Numbered from the stretch's first letter, positions 16,440 to 24,361 are shown. The stretch is 38,840 nucleotides of DNA from Massilia sp. ST3 (GCF_018119405.1 NZ_JAGPWC010000046.1:1-38840), one strand, 5' to 3'. Notes: generated by a model from the letters alone, not told the origin. Made by a program: numbers and translations.

Positions 16440-17375
16440 TCAAGAGACGCCGGGCGCCGCGGGCGCTATCGGCGGCGTGGCGCTGCCGGCATGGCCGACC
16501 CGTTCGTACTCGGCGATGGTCTGGGCGCCGAGCAGCAGCAAGGTCGCCGCGATCTCGAGGCTGAACATGACCACGATGGCCGTGGTCATCGAACCGTAGA
16601 CCAGGTTGACCTGCGACAGGGTCGAGAAGTACCAGACCAGCACGTGCCGGGCCACCTCCCACAGCAAGGCCGCCGTGACGCCGCCGATCAGCGCGTGCCA
16701 GACCGAGAGCCGTCCGACCGGCATCACCAGGTAGATCGAGCTCAGCACCAGCACCTCACCCACCAGTCCCAGCAGGTAGAGCAGCGCCCCCGACACCCCG
16801 CCCAGCGACCACTCGACGCCGAACAGCCAGACGCTTTCGGTGCCCATCACCTGAAGGGTGCCGGCGACCAGGGTCACGATCATGATGCCGAAGCCCAGGG
16901 CCACGATGTAGCAGTACGGCAGCACGGCCGACACCAGGAAGTGGCGCCGGCGTTCGGCGAAACGGTGCACGAAGATCACGCTCATGGCGTTTTCCAGCAC
17001 CGTGAAGGCGAGCGAACTGAAGAACAGCATGGTGGCCGCCAGCACCCAGGTGATGATGGGCCGGTTGTCGAGGAAGTTCGCGACCTCGGCCACGATCGAG
17101 CGTGACTGGCCCGGCACCAGCAGCTCCAGGTAGCGGCGCAGGGTGTCGAGCAGCTCGGCCTGGTCGAGGAAGTGGGACAGCACCACCACCACCAGCATCA
17201 GGAAGGGCACGATGGACAGCAAGGCGTAGTAGGCGACGGCGCCGGCCAGCAGCAGGCCCTGGTTGGCGCGGAAGCCCTTGAGCACCTGCAGGACGAAGGC
17301 GAGCGGATGCGTGAGGATGTAGACGTTGGCGCGGTGGTCGAGCAGGCGCGCGCGCCAGTCCCGCGCGCGGATCAT
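16440..17375 (-). CDS. YihY/BrkB-family inner-membrane protein
   Basis: A 311-residue polytopic protein, formerly called ribonuclease BN-like. Six or so membrane helices are visible. Family features include GLLLAGAVAYYALLSIVPFLML at the first helix, WVLAATMLFFSSLAFTVLENAM, PVGRLSVWHALIGGVTAALLWEVAR, and the VYGSMTTAIVVMFSLEIAATLLLLGA end. The molecular function is not settled; the ribonuclease assignment of this family is not accepted. The start overlaps the egtB stop by four bases (ATGA), so it is translationally coupled to ergothioneine genes, though no functional link is known. Confidence 0.9.
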   Translation of the reverse strand: MIRARDWRARLLDHRANVYILTHPLAFVLQVLKGFRANQGLLLAGAVAYYALLSIVPFLMLVVVVLSHFLDQAELLDTLRRYLELLVPGQSRSIVAEVANFLDNRPIITWVLAATMLFFSSLAFTVLENAMSVIFVHRFAERRRHFLVSAVLPYCYIVALGFGIMIVTLVAGTLQVMGTESVWLFGVEWSLGGVSGALLYLLGLVGEVLVLSSIYLVMPVGRLSVWHALIGGVTAALLWEVARHVLVWYFSTLSQVNLVYGSMTTAIVVMFSLEIAATLLLLGAQTIAEYERVGHAGSATPPIAPAAPGVS

Positions 17376-18610
17376 CGGGCCAGCCTGATCCCGGTGAACT
17401 GCCAGCGCGCTCCAGCCGGGAAGAAGTTGCGGTAGCTCGGGCGCGCATGGCCATCCGGGGTGGCGCAGGACGAGCCGCGCAGCACGTACTGGTTGACCAT
17501 GAACTTGCCGTTGTACTCGCCGATGGCGCCCGCCGCCGGGGCATAGCCCGGATACGGTGCGTAACTGCTGCTAGTCCACTGCCAGCAGGCCCCGAACATC
17601 TGCTGCAGGCCTTCGCCGTCGGCGCCCTCGGGATGCAGGCTGCCGCCGGACAGCGCCGCCTGGCGCGCGGCGAACTCCCATTCGGCCTCGGTCGGCAGGC
17701 GCGACTTGCGCCAGCGTGCGTAGGCGTCGGCCTCGTACAGCGACACGTGCGTGACCGGGCGCGCAAGGTCGAGCGGCTGCACGCCGTGCAGCGTGAACTC
17801 GCGCCAGGCGCCGCCCTCCTCCAGCCAGTACAGGGGCTGGAGGATCTCGCCGGCGCAGACGCGGTCCCAGCCTTCGGCCAGCCACAGCGAGGGGTCGCGG
17901 TAGCCGCCGGACTCGATGAATTCCAGGTATTCGCCGTTGGTGACCAGGCGCGACGCCAGCGCGAAGGGCGCCACGTATTCGCGGTGGCGCGGCAGTTCGT
18001 TATCGAAGCAAAAACCCCGGCCGTTGTAGCCGATCTCGGCCAGGCCGCCATCGAACTCGATGAATTCCAGCGCCGGCGCGGGCGCGGCCGGGTCCAGCGC
18101 CTCGGGCGTATAGGCGGGGTACATCGGGTTCTGGGCCAGCAGGTGCTTGAGGTCGGTGAGCATCAGTTCCTGGTGCTGCTGCTCGTGCTGCAGGCCAAGT
18201 ACCATCAGGCTGGCGAGCGCCTGGCCGGGCTGCCCGCCCAGCAGCGCCTCCATGCGCCGGTCGACGTCGGCGCGGTAGGCGCGCACCTCGTCCAGCGAGG
18301 GCCGGGTCAGCAGTCCGCGGCGCGGACGCGGATGCTTGTCGCCGATCCCGTTGTAATAGGAATTGAACAGCACCCGGAAGGCCGGGTGATGCGGTTGGAA
18401 ACCCGGTTCGTGCGGCTCGAGCAGGAAGGTCTCGAAGAACCAGGTGGTGTGCGCCAGGTGCCACTTGACGGGACTGGCGTCCGGCATCGACTGGGCGCAG
18501 CAGTCCTCGCTCGAGAGCGGCGCGGCAATGCGCAGCGAACGCTGGCGTACGGCCGCATAGGCCTGGGCCAGTTCGCCCATCGGCATGCTTCCTGTGCGCA
18601 GCGCGTCCAT
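17372..18610 (-). CDS. egtB: ergothioneine biosynthesis protein EgtB
   Basis: A 412-residue non-heme iron sulfoxide synthase joining a thiol donor to hercynine. A DinB-like N-terminal domain carries the iron ligands: SPVKWHLAHTTWFFETF (His54) and LGLQHEQQHQEL (His142, His146). A formylglycine-enzyme-like domain follows, with FDNELPRH, LVTNGEYLEFIESGGY, LPTEAEWEFAA, WQWTSSSYAPYPGY and VLRGSSCATP, ending FFPAGARWQFTGIRLAR. These are features of the classical EgtB group as I recall it, not of SenA, which I recall as having a WELGH-type ligand motif. The ATG at 18610 follows the egtD stop by one base; a longer frame from 18667 would overlap egtD. Its position near senB-selD raises the question of whether it also uses a selenosugar. 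Confidence 0.88.
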   Translation of the reverse strand: MDALRTGSMPMGELAQAYAAVRQRSLRIAAPLSSEDCCAQSMPDASPVKWHLAHTTWFFETFLLEPHEPGFQPHHPAFRVLFNSYYNGIGDKHPRPRRGLLTRPSLDEVRAYRADVDRRMEALLGGQPGQALASLMVLGLQHEQQHQELMLTDLKHLLAQNPMYPAYTPEALDPAAPAPALEFIEFDGGLAEIGYNGRGFCFDNELPRHREYVAPFALASRLVTNGEYLEFIESGGYRDPSLWLAEGWDRVCAGEILQPLYWLEEGGAWREFTLHGVQPLDLARPVTHVSLYEADAYARWRKSRLPTEAEWEFAARQAALSGGSLHPEGADGEGLQQMFGACWQWTSSSYAPYPGYAPAAGAIGEYNGKFMVNQYVLRGSSCATPDGHARPSYRNFFPAGARWQFTGIRLAR

Positions 18611-18611
18611 G

Positions 18612-19598
18612 CTAGATCGCCTGGGCGTGGATGACCGCGAACCAGCGCTGGGGGTCGGTCCAGACATGGGTCGCCTCGAAGCCGGAACGCTCCAGCAGCG
18701 CGATGGCGTCGGCCTGCTGGTACTTGTAGCTGTTCTCGGTATGGATGCAGTCGCCCGCCGCGAAGCGGCGCCGGCCGCCGCGCCAGTGGACTTCCTGGTC
18801 GCTGCGCGCCTCCAGGTGCATCTCGACCCGGCCCAGCTCCGGCTGGTAGAACCCGTGGTGGCGCCACTGGCGGATGTCGAAGTCGGCGTCCACCAGCGCG
18901 TTCACGTGGCGCAGGATGTTCAGGTTGAAGGCGGCGGTGACGCCGAGGGCATCGTCATAGGCTTCGTCGAGCACGGCCTTGTCCTTGGCCAGGTCGATGC
19001 CGATCAGCACCCCGCCATCCTGGCCGCACTGGGCGCGCAGGCGGCGCAGGAAAGCATGCGCTTCGTCGGGCGTGAAATTGCCGATCGAGGAGCCGGGATA
19101 GAAAAACAGGCGGTGCTCGGCGCGTACCAGCGGCGGCAGTTCGAAGCGGCTGGAAAAATCCATGCCCAGGCCTTCGACCGCGATGTGCGGAAAGCGCTGG
19201 CGCAGCTGGGCCAGGGCGTCGCACAGGAATTCGGCCGAGATGTCGATCGCCACGTACTGGGCCGGCTGGAGCAGCGGGAACAGCGAGGCAGCCTTGGCGC
19301 AGTTGCCGGCGCCCAGGTCGATCAGGGTGGCGTTGCTGCCCGCCACGCGTGCGATCTCGGCGCCGTAGTGCTCGAAAATGGCGGCCTCGGTGCGGGTCGG
19401 ATAATACTCGGGCAGCTCGCAGATGGCCTCGAACAGCTTGGAGCCCAGCGCGTCGTAGAGGAACTTGGGAGAGATCCAGGCCTCGGGCGCCAGCAGGCCG
19501 GCGTGCAGTTCGTCGGCCACGTGCGCATTGACTACCTGCGCCGCGGCACCATTGGACAGATCGTCGCTCGTGCAGGATGTCAGCATAAGGTTTATCAT
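18612..19598 (-). CDS. egtD: L-histidine N-alpha-methyltransferase EgtD
   Basis: The enzyme transfers three methyl groups from SAM to histidine to give hercynine, the substrate for ergothioneine and for selenoneine. It shows ISPKFLYDALGSKLFEAICELPEYYPTRTE, the SAM site LIDLGAGNCAKAASL, YVAIDIS, FFYPGSSIGNF and a C-terminal histidine-binding region around RVEMHLEA and NSYKY. The length of about 328 residues is normal. Start choice is uncertain: GTG 19610, ATG 19598 or ATG 19586. It is the first gene of the minus-strand operon and diverges from the selenium-type ABC importer across a 153-bp region. Confidence 0.92.
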   Translation of the reverse strand: MINLMLTSCTSDDLSNGAAAQVVNAHVADELHAGLLAPEAWISPKFLYDALGSKLFEAICELPEYYPTRTEAAIFEHYGAEIARVAGSNATLIDLGAGNCAKAASLFPLLQPAQYVAIDISAEFLCDALAQLRQRFPHIAVEGLGMDFSSRFELPPLVRAEHRLFFYPGSSIGNFTPDEAHAFLRRLRAQCGQDGGVLIGIDLAKDKAVLDEAYDDALGVTAAFNLNILRHVNALVDADFDIRQWRHHGFYQPELGRVEMHLEARSDQEVHWRGGRRRFAAGDCIHTENSYKYQQADAIALLERSGFEATHVWTDPQRWFAVIHAQAI

Positions 19599-19652
19599 TC
19601 GTGCCGCCACGCCGCACCATGCGAGATGGCTGAAGAGTTCCTGTTGCAGTTT

Positions 19653-19664
19653 TTGCTATCATAG
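19653..19664. promoter_or_regulatory. overlapping divergent -10 elements between egtD and the ABC importer
   Basis: On the plus strand, TTGCTATCAT is an extended -10 (TGC then TATCAT) about 90 nt before the binding-protein ATG. The same palindromic core reads TATGAT on the minus strand, about 60 nt before egtD. If both are used, the two operons share one promoter core and would compete for polymerase or share a regulator. The plus-strand call is the better supported. Confidence 0.45.
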
Positions 19665-19751
19665 CCGAATCCGCGTTCGCGCCGCACCCGCCAGCCGCAA
19701 GCGTGCACCCCTTCGGGCCACTCATTTCCCTGACTCAAAAGAAGAACCGCC

Positions 19752-20633
19752 ATGACCTCGTCCATCCGCCGTAGTTTCCTGAAAAACTTGTTCCTCACCT
19801 CGGCCGGCAGCCTGCTGTTCGCCGGCGCCGCACTGGCGCAGAGCAGCAGCGGCGTGCTGCGCGTCTCGGCCATTCCGGACGAAGCTCCGACCGAGCTGCA
19901 GCGCAAGTTCAAGCCCCTGGGCGACTACCTGGCCAAGGCCACCGGCCTCAAGGTCGAGTTCACCCCGGTCACCGACTACGCGGCCTCGGTCGAAGGCCTG
20001 ATCCAGCGCAAGATCGACATGGTCTGGTTCGGCGGCTTCACCTTCGTCCAGGCCAATGTGCGCAGCAAGGGCCAGGTCACGCCGCTGGTGCAGCGCGCCG
20101 AGGACGAAAAGTTCCGCTCGGTCTTCATCACCACCCAGCCGGGCATCAACAAGCTGGAAGACCTGCGCGGCAAGACCCTGAGCTTCGGTTCGGAATCCTC
20201 GACTTCGGGCCACCTGATGCCGCGCTCCTTCCTGCTGGGCGCCAAGATCAACCCGGACACCGACCTCAAGCGCGTGGCCTTCTCGGGCGCCCACGACGCC
20301 ACCGTGGCGGCGGTCGCCGGCGGCAAGGTCGATGCCGGCGCGCTCAACATCTCGGTGTGGGAAAAGCTGGTCGAGGCCAAGAAGGTCGATCCGAAGGTCG
20401 TGCGCGTGTTCTACACCACCCCTGGCTACTACGACTACAACTGGACCGTGCGCAGCGACATGGACCCTGCCCTCAAGAAGAAGATCACCGACGCCTTCCT
20501 GGCCCTGGACGACTCGACCCCGCAAGGCCGCGAAATCCTGGAACTGCAGCGCGCCACCAGGTTCGTGCCGACCAAGACCGCGAACTACGGCGCGATCGAA
20601 GCCGCTGCGCGCAACGCCGGCCTGCTGAAGTAA
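19752..20633 (+). CDS. PhnD-like substrate-binding protein, putative selenate ABC importer
   Basis: A 293-residue periplasmic binding protein. It resembles the PhnD (phosphonate) family but shows the features I recall for the clade named putative selenate-binding (TIGR04553), which is found near selD: VSAIPDEAPTELQRKF, VTDYAASVEGLI, DMVWFGGFTFVQAN, and a TSGHLMPRSFL ligand loop. The signal region contains RRSFLK at residues 6-11, a Tat-type motif, followed by a hydrophobic stretch ending ALAQ. It is followed by an ATPase and two permeases at 22-nt and overlapping spacing, a complete importer. Substrate (selenate, selenite or a phosphonate) is not proven. It diverges from egtD. Confidence 0.8.
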   Translation: MTSSIRRSFLKNLFLTSAGSLLFAGAALAQSSSGVLRVSAIPDEAPTELQRKFKPLGDYLAKATGLKVEFTPVTDYAASVEGLIQRKIDMVWFGGFTFVQANVRSKGQVTPLVQRAEDEKFRSVFITTQPGINKLEDLRGKTLSFGSESSTSGHLMPRSFLLGAKINPDTDLKRVAFSGAHDATVAAVAGGKVDAGALNISVWEKLVEAKKVDPKVVRVFYTTPGYYDYNWTVRSDMDPALKKKITDAFLALDDSTPQGREILELQRATRFVPTKTANYGAIEAAARNAGLLK

Positions 20634-20655
20634 TCGCAAGCAGGCTGACGCAACG

Positions 20656-21471
20656 ATGACCAGCTTCCGGCTCCAGGGCGTGACGGTGCGCCACCTGGCG
20701 GGCAGCAAGGCGCCCGCCCTGCACGCGCTCGACCTGGAAGTGCGGCGCGGCGAGCAGCTGGCCCTGATCGGCCCTTCCGGGGCCGGCAAGACCACCCTGC
20801 TGTCGACCCTGGCCTGCGCCCACCGTCCGGCCGACGGCAAGCTGGAAGTGCTGGGCCAGGATCCGTGGCGCCTGGACCAGGGCGCGCGCCACCGCCTGCG
20901 CGCGCAGCTGTTCCTGGCGCCGCAAACGCCGCCCCTGCCGCCGCGGCAGCGCGTGGTGACGGCGGTGCTGGCCGCGCACCTGCCGCACTGGAGCCTGTGG
21001 CGCGCGCTGGTCTCGCTGGTGCGACCAAGCGACCCGGACGCCGCCCATGCCGCGCTGTCGCGCTTTGGGCTGGGCGACAAGCTGTATGCGCGCGTCGACC
21101 GCCTGTCCGGCGGCGAACGCCAGCGCTGCGGCCTGGCGCGCCTGCTGCTGTCTTCCGCCGAAGCCTTCCTGGTCGACGAGCCGATCGCCGCCCTCGACCC
21201 CCTGCTGGCGCGCCACACCCTCGGCACCCTGCGCGAGGAAGCCGCGGCGCGCGGCGCCACCCTGGTGTGCAGCCTGCACCAGGTGGAGCTGGCGCGCGAG
21301 CAGTTCCCGCGCCTGGTGGGCCTGCGCGACGGGCGCATCGTGTTCGACGCCCCCGCCGCCGAGGTCAGCGACGCCATGATCGCCGGGCTGTACGCCAACG
21401 AGACGGTGCAGCCGGCCGGCCATGCGTCGCACGAATCACCCGACCGGCTGGCGGTCGGCGCCTGCTATTGA
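20656..21471 (+). CDS. ABC importer ATP-binding protein, PhnC-like
   Basis: The 271-residue ATPase powers the importer encoded around it. Walker A is GPSGAGKT at residues 39-46. The signature LSGGERQRCGLARLLL precedes Walker B AFLVDEPIAALDP. A switch histidine lies in VCSLHQVELA. The layout matches PhnC-type subunits. The stop and the next gene's start share one base (TGATG), so translation is coupled. The protein is cytoplasmic at the inner membrane. Confidence 0.88.
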   Translation: MTSFRLQGVTVRHLAGSKAPALHALDLEVRRGEQLALIGPSGAGKTTLLSTLACAHRPADGKLEVLGQDPWRLDQGARHRLRAQLFLAPQTPPLPPRQRVVTAVLAAHLPHWSLWRALVSLVRPSDPDAAHAALSRFGLGDKLYARVDRLSGGERQRCGLARLLLSSAEAFLVDEPIAALDPLLARHTLGTLREEAAARGATLVCSLHQVELAREQFPRLVGLRDGRIVFDAPAAEVSDAMIAGLYANETVQPAGHASHESPDRLAVGACY

Positions 21472-22292
21472 TGGCCACGCGTTATCCCGATCCGGCCTGG
21501 CGCACGCGCGTGGCCGGGACCATCGTCTTCCTCGCCCTGCTGTGGCCGATGCTCGCGGCGAGCGAATTCAAGCCCTGGATCCTGCTCGACGCGCAAAGCC
21601 TGCGCGCCGCCGCCGGCTTCCTGGGCGACTTCCTGCATCCCTCGCTCGACGCTGAATTCCTGCGCATGGTGCTGCGCGAAACCTGGCAGACGGTGGCGAT
21701 CGCCACCGCCGGCCTGAGCCTGGCTTTGGCAGCCGCCGTGCCGGCGACCATCCTGATCACCGACCGGCTGTCGCTGTCGCGCCTGGGCACGGGACGCATG
21801 CGGTTCCAGAGCGCGGCGCTGCGCCAGGCTTTGCGCTGGCTGCTGGTGGTGCTGCGCAGCGTGCCCGAACTGGTGTGGGCGCTGCTGTTCGTGCGCATCG
21901 TCGGGCTCGGCCCGACCGCCGGGGTGCTGGCCATCGCCATTTCCTACTGCGGCATGCTGGCCAAGGTCTACGCCGAGATCCTGGAATCCTCGGACGCCCA
22001 CGCCACCGACGTCCTGCTCGCCAACGGCAGCGGGCGTCTGCCGGCCCTGCTCTACGGCGCGCTGCCCGAGTCGAGCGCGGAACTGGTGTCCTACACCGTC
22101 TACCGCTGGGAGTGCGCGATCCGCGGCTCGGCCGTGATGGGCTTTGTCGGCGCCGGCGGCCTGGGCCAGCGCCTGGACGAGTCGACCAAGATGATGGCCG
22201 GCGGCGAAGTCGCGACCATGCTGCTGGTGTTCGTGCTGCTGGTGGCCGGCGCCGACCTGGTCTCGAAGCTGCTGCGCCGGAGGCTCGGATGA
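21471..22292 (+). CDS. ABC importer permease, PhnE-like (first)
   Basis: The 273-residue membrane protein has about six helices and the PhnE/binding-protein-dependent fold. The cytoplasmic coupling region shows VLLANGSGRLPALLYGALPESSAEL, and GFVGAGGLGQRLDES ends the EAA-like segment. LRSVPELVWALLFVRIVGLGPTAGVLA is the conserved mid-region also seen in its neighbour. It has the same family shape as the next gene, so the channel is probably a heterodimer of the two. The ATG overlaps the ATPase stop, and its own stop overlaps the next ATG (ATGA). Confidence 0.87.
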   Translation: MATRYPDPAWRTRVAGTIVFLALLWPMLAASEFKPWILLDAQSLRAAAGFLGDFLHPSLDAEFLRMVLRETWQTVAIATAGLSLALAAAVPATILITDRLSLSRLGTGRMRFQSAALRQALRWLLVVLRSVPELVWALLFVRIVGLGPTAGVLAIAISYCGMLAKVYAEILESSDAHATDVLLANGSGRLPALLYGALPESSAELVSYTVYRWECAIRGSAVMGFVGAGGLGQRLDESTKMMAGGEVATMLLVFVLLVAGADLVSKLLRRRLG

Positions 22293-23086
22293 ACCATCCC
22301 GCCTCGCCGCCACCGCCGCCACGTCCTTCCTTCGGCACCCTGCTGCTGCTCGCGTCCCTGGCGGCGCTGGTGGTGGCCAGCTTCGCTTCGCTGCCGCTGC
22401 AGTGGAACGCCTTCTTCACGGCCGAGGCCATCGAGTCGGCGCGCGAATTCCTGCACGGTTTCGCGCCGCCCGAACTGGCTCCGGCCTTCCTGCGCAAGTG
22501 CCTGGACGCGCTGCTCGAGACCCTGGCCATGTCGGCGGTCGGGACCCTGCTGGCGGCCTTGGCGGGCCTGGTGCTCGCCCTGCCCGCGGCCGGCCGCCTG
22601 GGCGCGCCGGCGCGCGCCGCGATGCGCATCCTGCTCAACGTGCTGCGCTCGGTACCGGAACTGGTCTGGGCCGCGGTACTGCTGATCGCGGCCGGCCTGG
22701 GACCGCTGGCCGGCACCCTGGCCCTGGCCCTGCATACCAGCGGCGTGCTGGGGCGCCTGTTCGCCGACGCGCTCGAGAACGCCGCACCGCTGCCGGAGGC
22801 GAGCCTGCGCGCCAACGGTGCACCGGCCCTGAGCGCCTTCTTCTACGCCACCCTGCCGCAGGCGCTGCCGCAGATGCTGTCGTACACGCTGTACCGCTGG
22901 GAGAACAACATCCGCGCGGCGGCGGTGCTGGGCGTGGTCGGGGCCGGCGGCCTGGGCCAGATGCTCAAGTACCACCTGTCGCTGTTCCAGATGCAGAGCG
23001 CGGCCACGGTGGTGATCGCGATGCTGCTGCTGGTCGCCCTGGTCGACGCCGCCAGCTACCTGCTGCGGCGCGCCCTGACACGCTGA
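22289..23086 (+). CDS. ABC importer permease, PhnE-like (second)
   Basis: The 265-residue membrane permease is similar in plan to the preceding one: LRSVPELVWAAVLLIAAGLGPLAGTLA, then SLRANGAPALSAFFYATLPQALPQML, then GVVGAGGLGQMLKYHLSLFQ. A proline-rich N-terminus (PPPPPRPS) precedes the first helix. The coding region starts four bases into the previous stop, and the next gene starts 14 nt after its end, so all five genes from 19752 are one operon. Confidence 0.87.
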   Translation: MNHPASPPPPPRPSFGTLLLLASLAALVVASFASLPLQWNAFFTAEAIESAREFLHGFAPPELAPAFLRKCLDALLETLAMSAVGTLLAALAGLVLALPAAGRLGAPARAAMRILLNVLRSVPELVWAAVLLIAAGLGPLAGTLALALHTSGVLGRLFADALENAAPLPEASLRANGAPALSAFFYATLPQALPQMLSYTLYRWENNIRAAAVLGVVGAGGLGQMLKYHLSLFQMQSAATVVIAMLLLVALVDAASYLLRRALTR

Positions 23087-23100
23087 ATTCCCGGCCAACC

Positions 23101-23745
23101 ATGCTCGAACTCGACGCGCTTACCAAGTCCTACGGCGGCCGCACCGTGCTGGCCGGCCTCTCGCACGTGTTCGAAGCCGGCCGCTTCGTGGCCATCATGG
23201 GCGAATCGGGCGTGGGCAAGTCGACCTTGCTGAACCTGATCGCAGGCCTGGACGCGCCCGACACGGGCCGCGTGATCGTCGACGGCGTGCCGATGTCGGC
23301 GCTGGACGACGACGCCGCCACCCGCCTGCGCCGCACGCGCATGGGCTTCATCTTCCAGGCCTTCCACGTGCTGCCGCACCTGACGCTGCGCCAGAACGTG
23401 GCGCTGCCGCTGCTGCTCAATCGAGAAGACAGTGTGCGCGCCGAAGCCATGCTGGACGCCGTGGGGCTAGGCGGACGCGGGGACGACTTCCCGCGCCAGC
23501 TCTCGGGCGGCGAGATGCAGCGGGTGGCCATCGCGCGCGCCCTGGTGCACCGCCCCGCCCTGCTGCTGGCGGACGAACCCACCGGCAACCTCGATCCCGA
23601 GACGGCCGACGGCATCCTCAAGCTGCTGCGCAGCGAAACCCGGGCCCACGGGGCCGGCGCCATCATGGTCACCCACTCCCACGCCGCGGCCGCCATGGCC
23701 GACGAAGTCCTGCTCCTGACTCGTTCCGGATTGAAATTAGCGTAA
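23101..23745 (+). CDS. LolD/MacB-type ABC ATPase without a permease
   Basis: The 214-residue ATPase has Walker A GESGVGKS (34-41), the Q-loop [16 protein letters not shown], signature [20 protein letters not shown], Walker [16 protein letters not shown] and a switch histidine in VTHSHAAA. The TGNLDP motif and the spacing place it with LolD/MacB/FtsE-type ATPases, which work with FtsX-like permeases. No such permease lies nearby: upstream are PhnE-type permeases, and downstream is a small DNA-binding-like gene. It is read with the importer operon (14 nt gap). Its partner may be elsewhere or lost, or it may act on another target. Confidence 0.85.
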   Translation: MLELDALTKSYGGRTVLAGLSHVFEAGRFVAIMGESGVGKSTLLNLIAGLDAPDTGRVIVDGVPMSALDDDAATRLRRTRMGFIFQAFHVLPHLTLRQNVALPLLLNREDSVRAEAMLDAVGLGGRGDDFPRQLSGGEMQRVAIARALVHRPALLLADEPTGNLDPETADGILKLLRSETRAHGAGAIMVTHSHAAAAMADEVLLLTRSGLKLA

Positions 23746-23749
23746 GTTC

Positions 23750-23773
23750 CGCGAAGAAAGGCCCACGTTCGCG
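23750..23773 (+). terminator. stem-loop after the importer operon
   Basis: CGCGAA, a 12-nt loop, TTCGCG, then CGATTTT. The stem is short and the T-run only four, so this is a weak terminator candidate at the operon end. Confidence 0.35.
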
Positions 23774-23795
23774 CGATTTTCGTTAAATATCGTGC

Positions 23796-23812
23796 ATTGC
23801 GTAAGACGCAAT
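23796..23812. promoter_or_regulatory. 17-bp palindrome, candidate operator of the small HTH-like gene
   Basis: ATTGCGT, AAG, ACGCAAT is a perfect palindrome about 110 bp upstream of the ATG at 23923. It overlaps a weak -35-like TTGCGT; a TAGTAT follows after 15 bp. A dimeric regulator could bind here, possibly the product of the gene itself. This is inference only. Confidence 0.4.
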
Positions 23813-23922
23813 CGTAGTAGTATCACAACGACCCGCCGCGCATAAGCCAACACAACAGGCTGGGCAACGTTCCAGAACAGCGATCTGTCTTGAATCCATG
23901 TGCCAATTTGTGGAGAACCGCC

Positions 23923-24213
23923 ATGAGCGTACGACAGAAAAAACAGGAAATGCTCGAAGCGATGCACCGGGCCCGCGCGCTGGAACCGTCGAGCTTCGTC
24001 CCCAATCCGCTGCTCGATACCCTGATCGAACGCATGCAGCTCAAGAACGACGCGGAACTGTGCCGCGTGCTGGAGGTGCAGCCGCCGATCATCAGCAAGA
24101 TCCGCCACCGCAAGCTCAACGTGGGAGCCACCATCCTGCTGCGGATGCACGAAAAGTCGAATATTCCGATCCGCGAGTTGAAGGAGTTGACGAGCGCGTC
24201 GCAGATTCATTAG
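23923..24213 (+). CDS. small conserved HTH-like protein
   Basis: A 96-residue basic protein. The segment at about 40-90 (MQLKNDAELCRVLEVQPPIISKIRHRK and onward) has the spacing of an XRE/lambda-repressor-type helix-turn-helix: an acidic first helix, VQPPIISKIR as recognition helix, then a helical end (PIRELKEL). It lacks any ligand or enzyme domain. A TGGAGAA ribosome binding site precedes the ATG at 23923; an earlier in-frame start at 23890 has none. It is separated from the importer operon by 177 bp with its own palindrome and promoter-like sequence. Function unknown; it may be a small regulator. Confidence 0.75.
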   Translation: MSVRQKKQEMLEAMHRARALEPSSFVPNPLLDTLIERMQLKNDAELCRVLEVQPPIISKIRHRKLNVGATILLRMHEKSNIPIRELKELTSASQIH

Positions 24214-24230
24214 CGCGCTGTCGAAGCTCG

Positions 24231-24345
24231 CGTAGCGTGGACGGGTCTCCCGTCCACGCGGTGATAGTTATCGGCAATATCATCGAGCCCGATCACGGAG
24301 CCTCTAGCGATCAACCGCGTGGACGGCAAAGCCGTCCACCCTACG
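24231..24345. repeat. inverted pair of REP-like units, second variant
   Basis: Unit one (24231-24260) has arms CGTGGACGGG and CCCGTCCACG with a three-base loop. Unit two (24315-24345) is the reverse complement of the same unit with arms GTGGACGGC and GCCGTCCAC. The two differ at the stem position facing the loop in both arms, keeping the pairing. Units share the CGTAG(G/C)GT...CACGCG frame with the REP pair at 1267-1374. The 115-bp span is nearly the same as that pair (108 bp). Confidence 0.8.
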
Positions 24346-24361
24346 AGGCGTCGGCAGGCAG

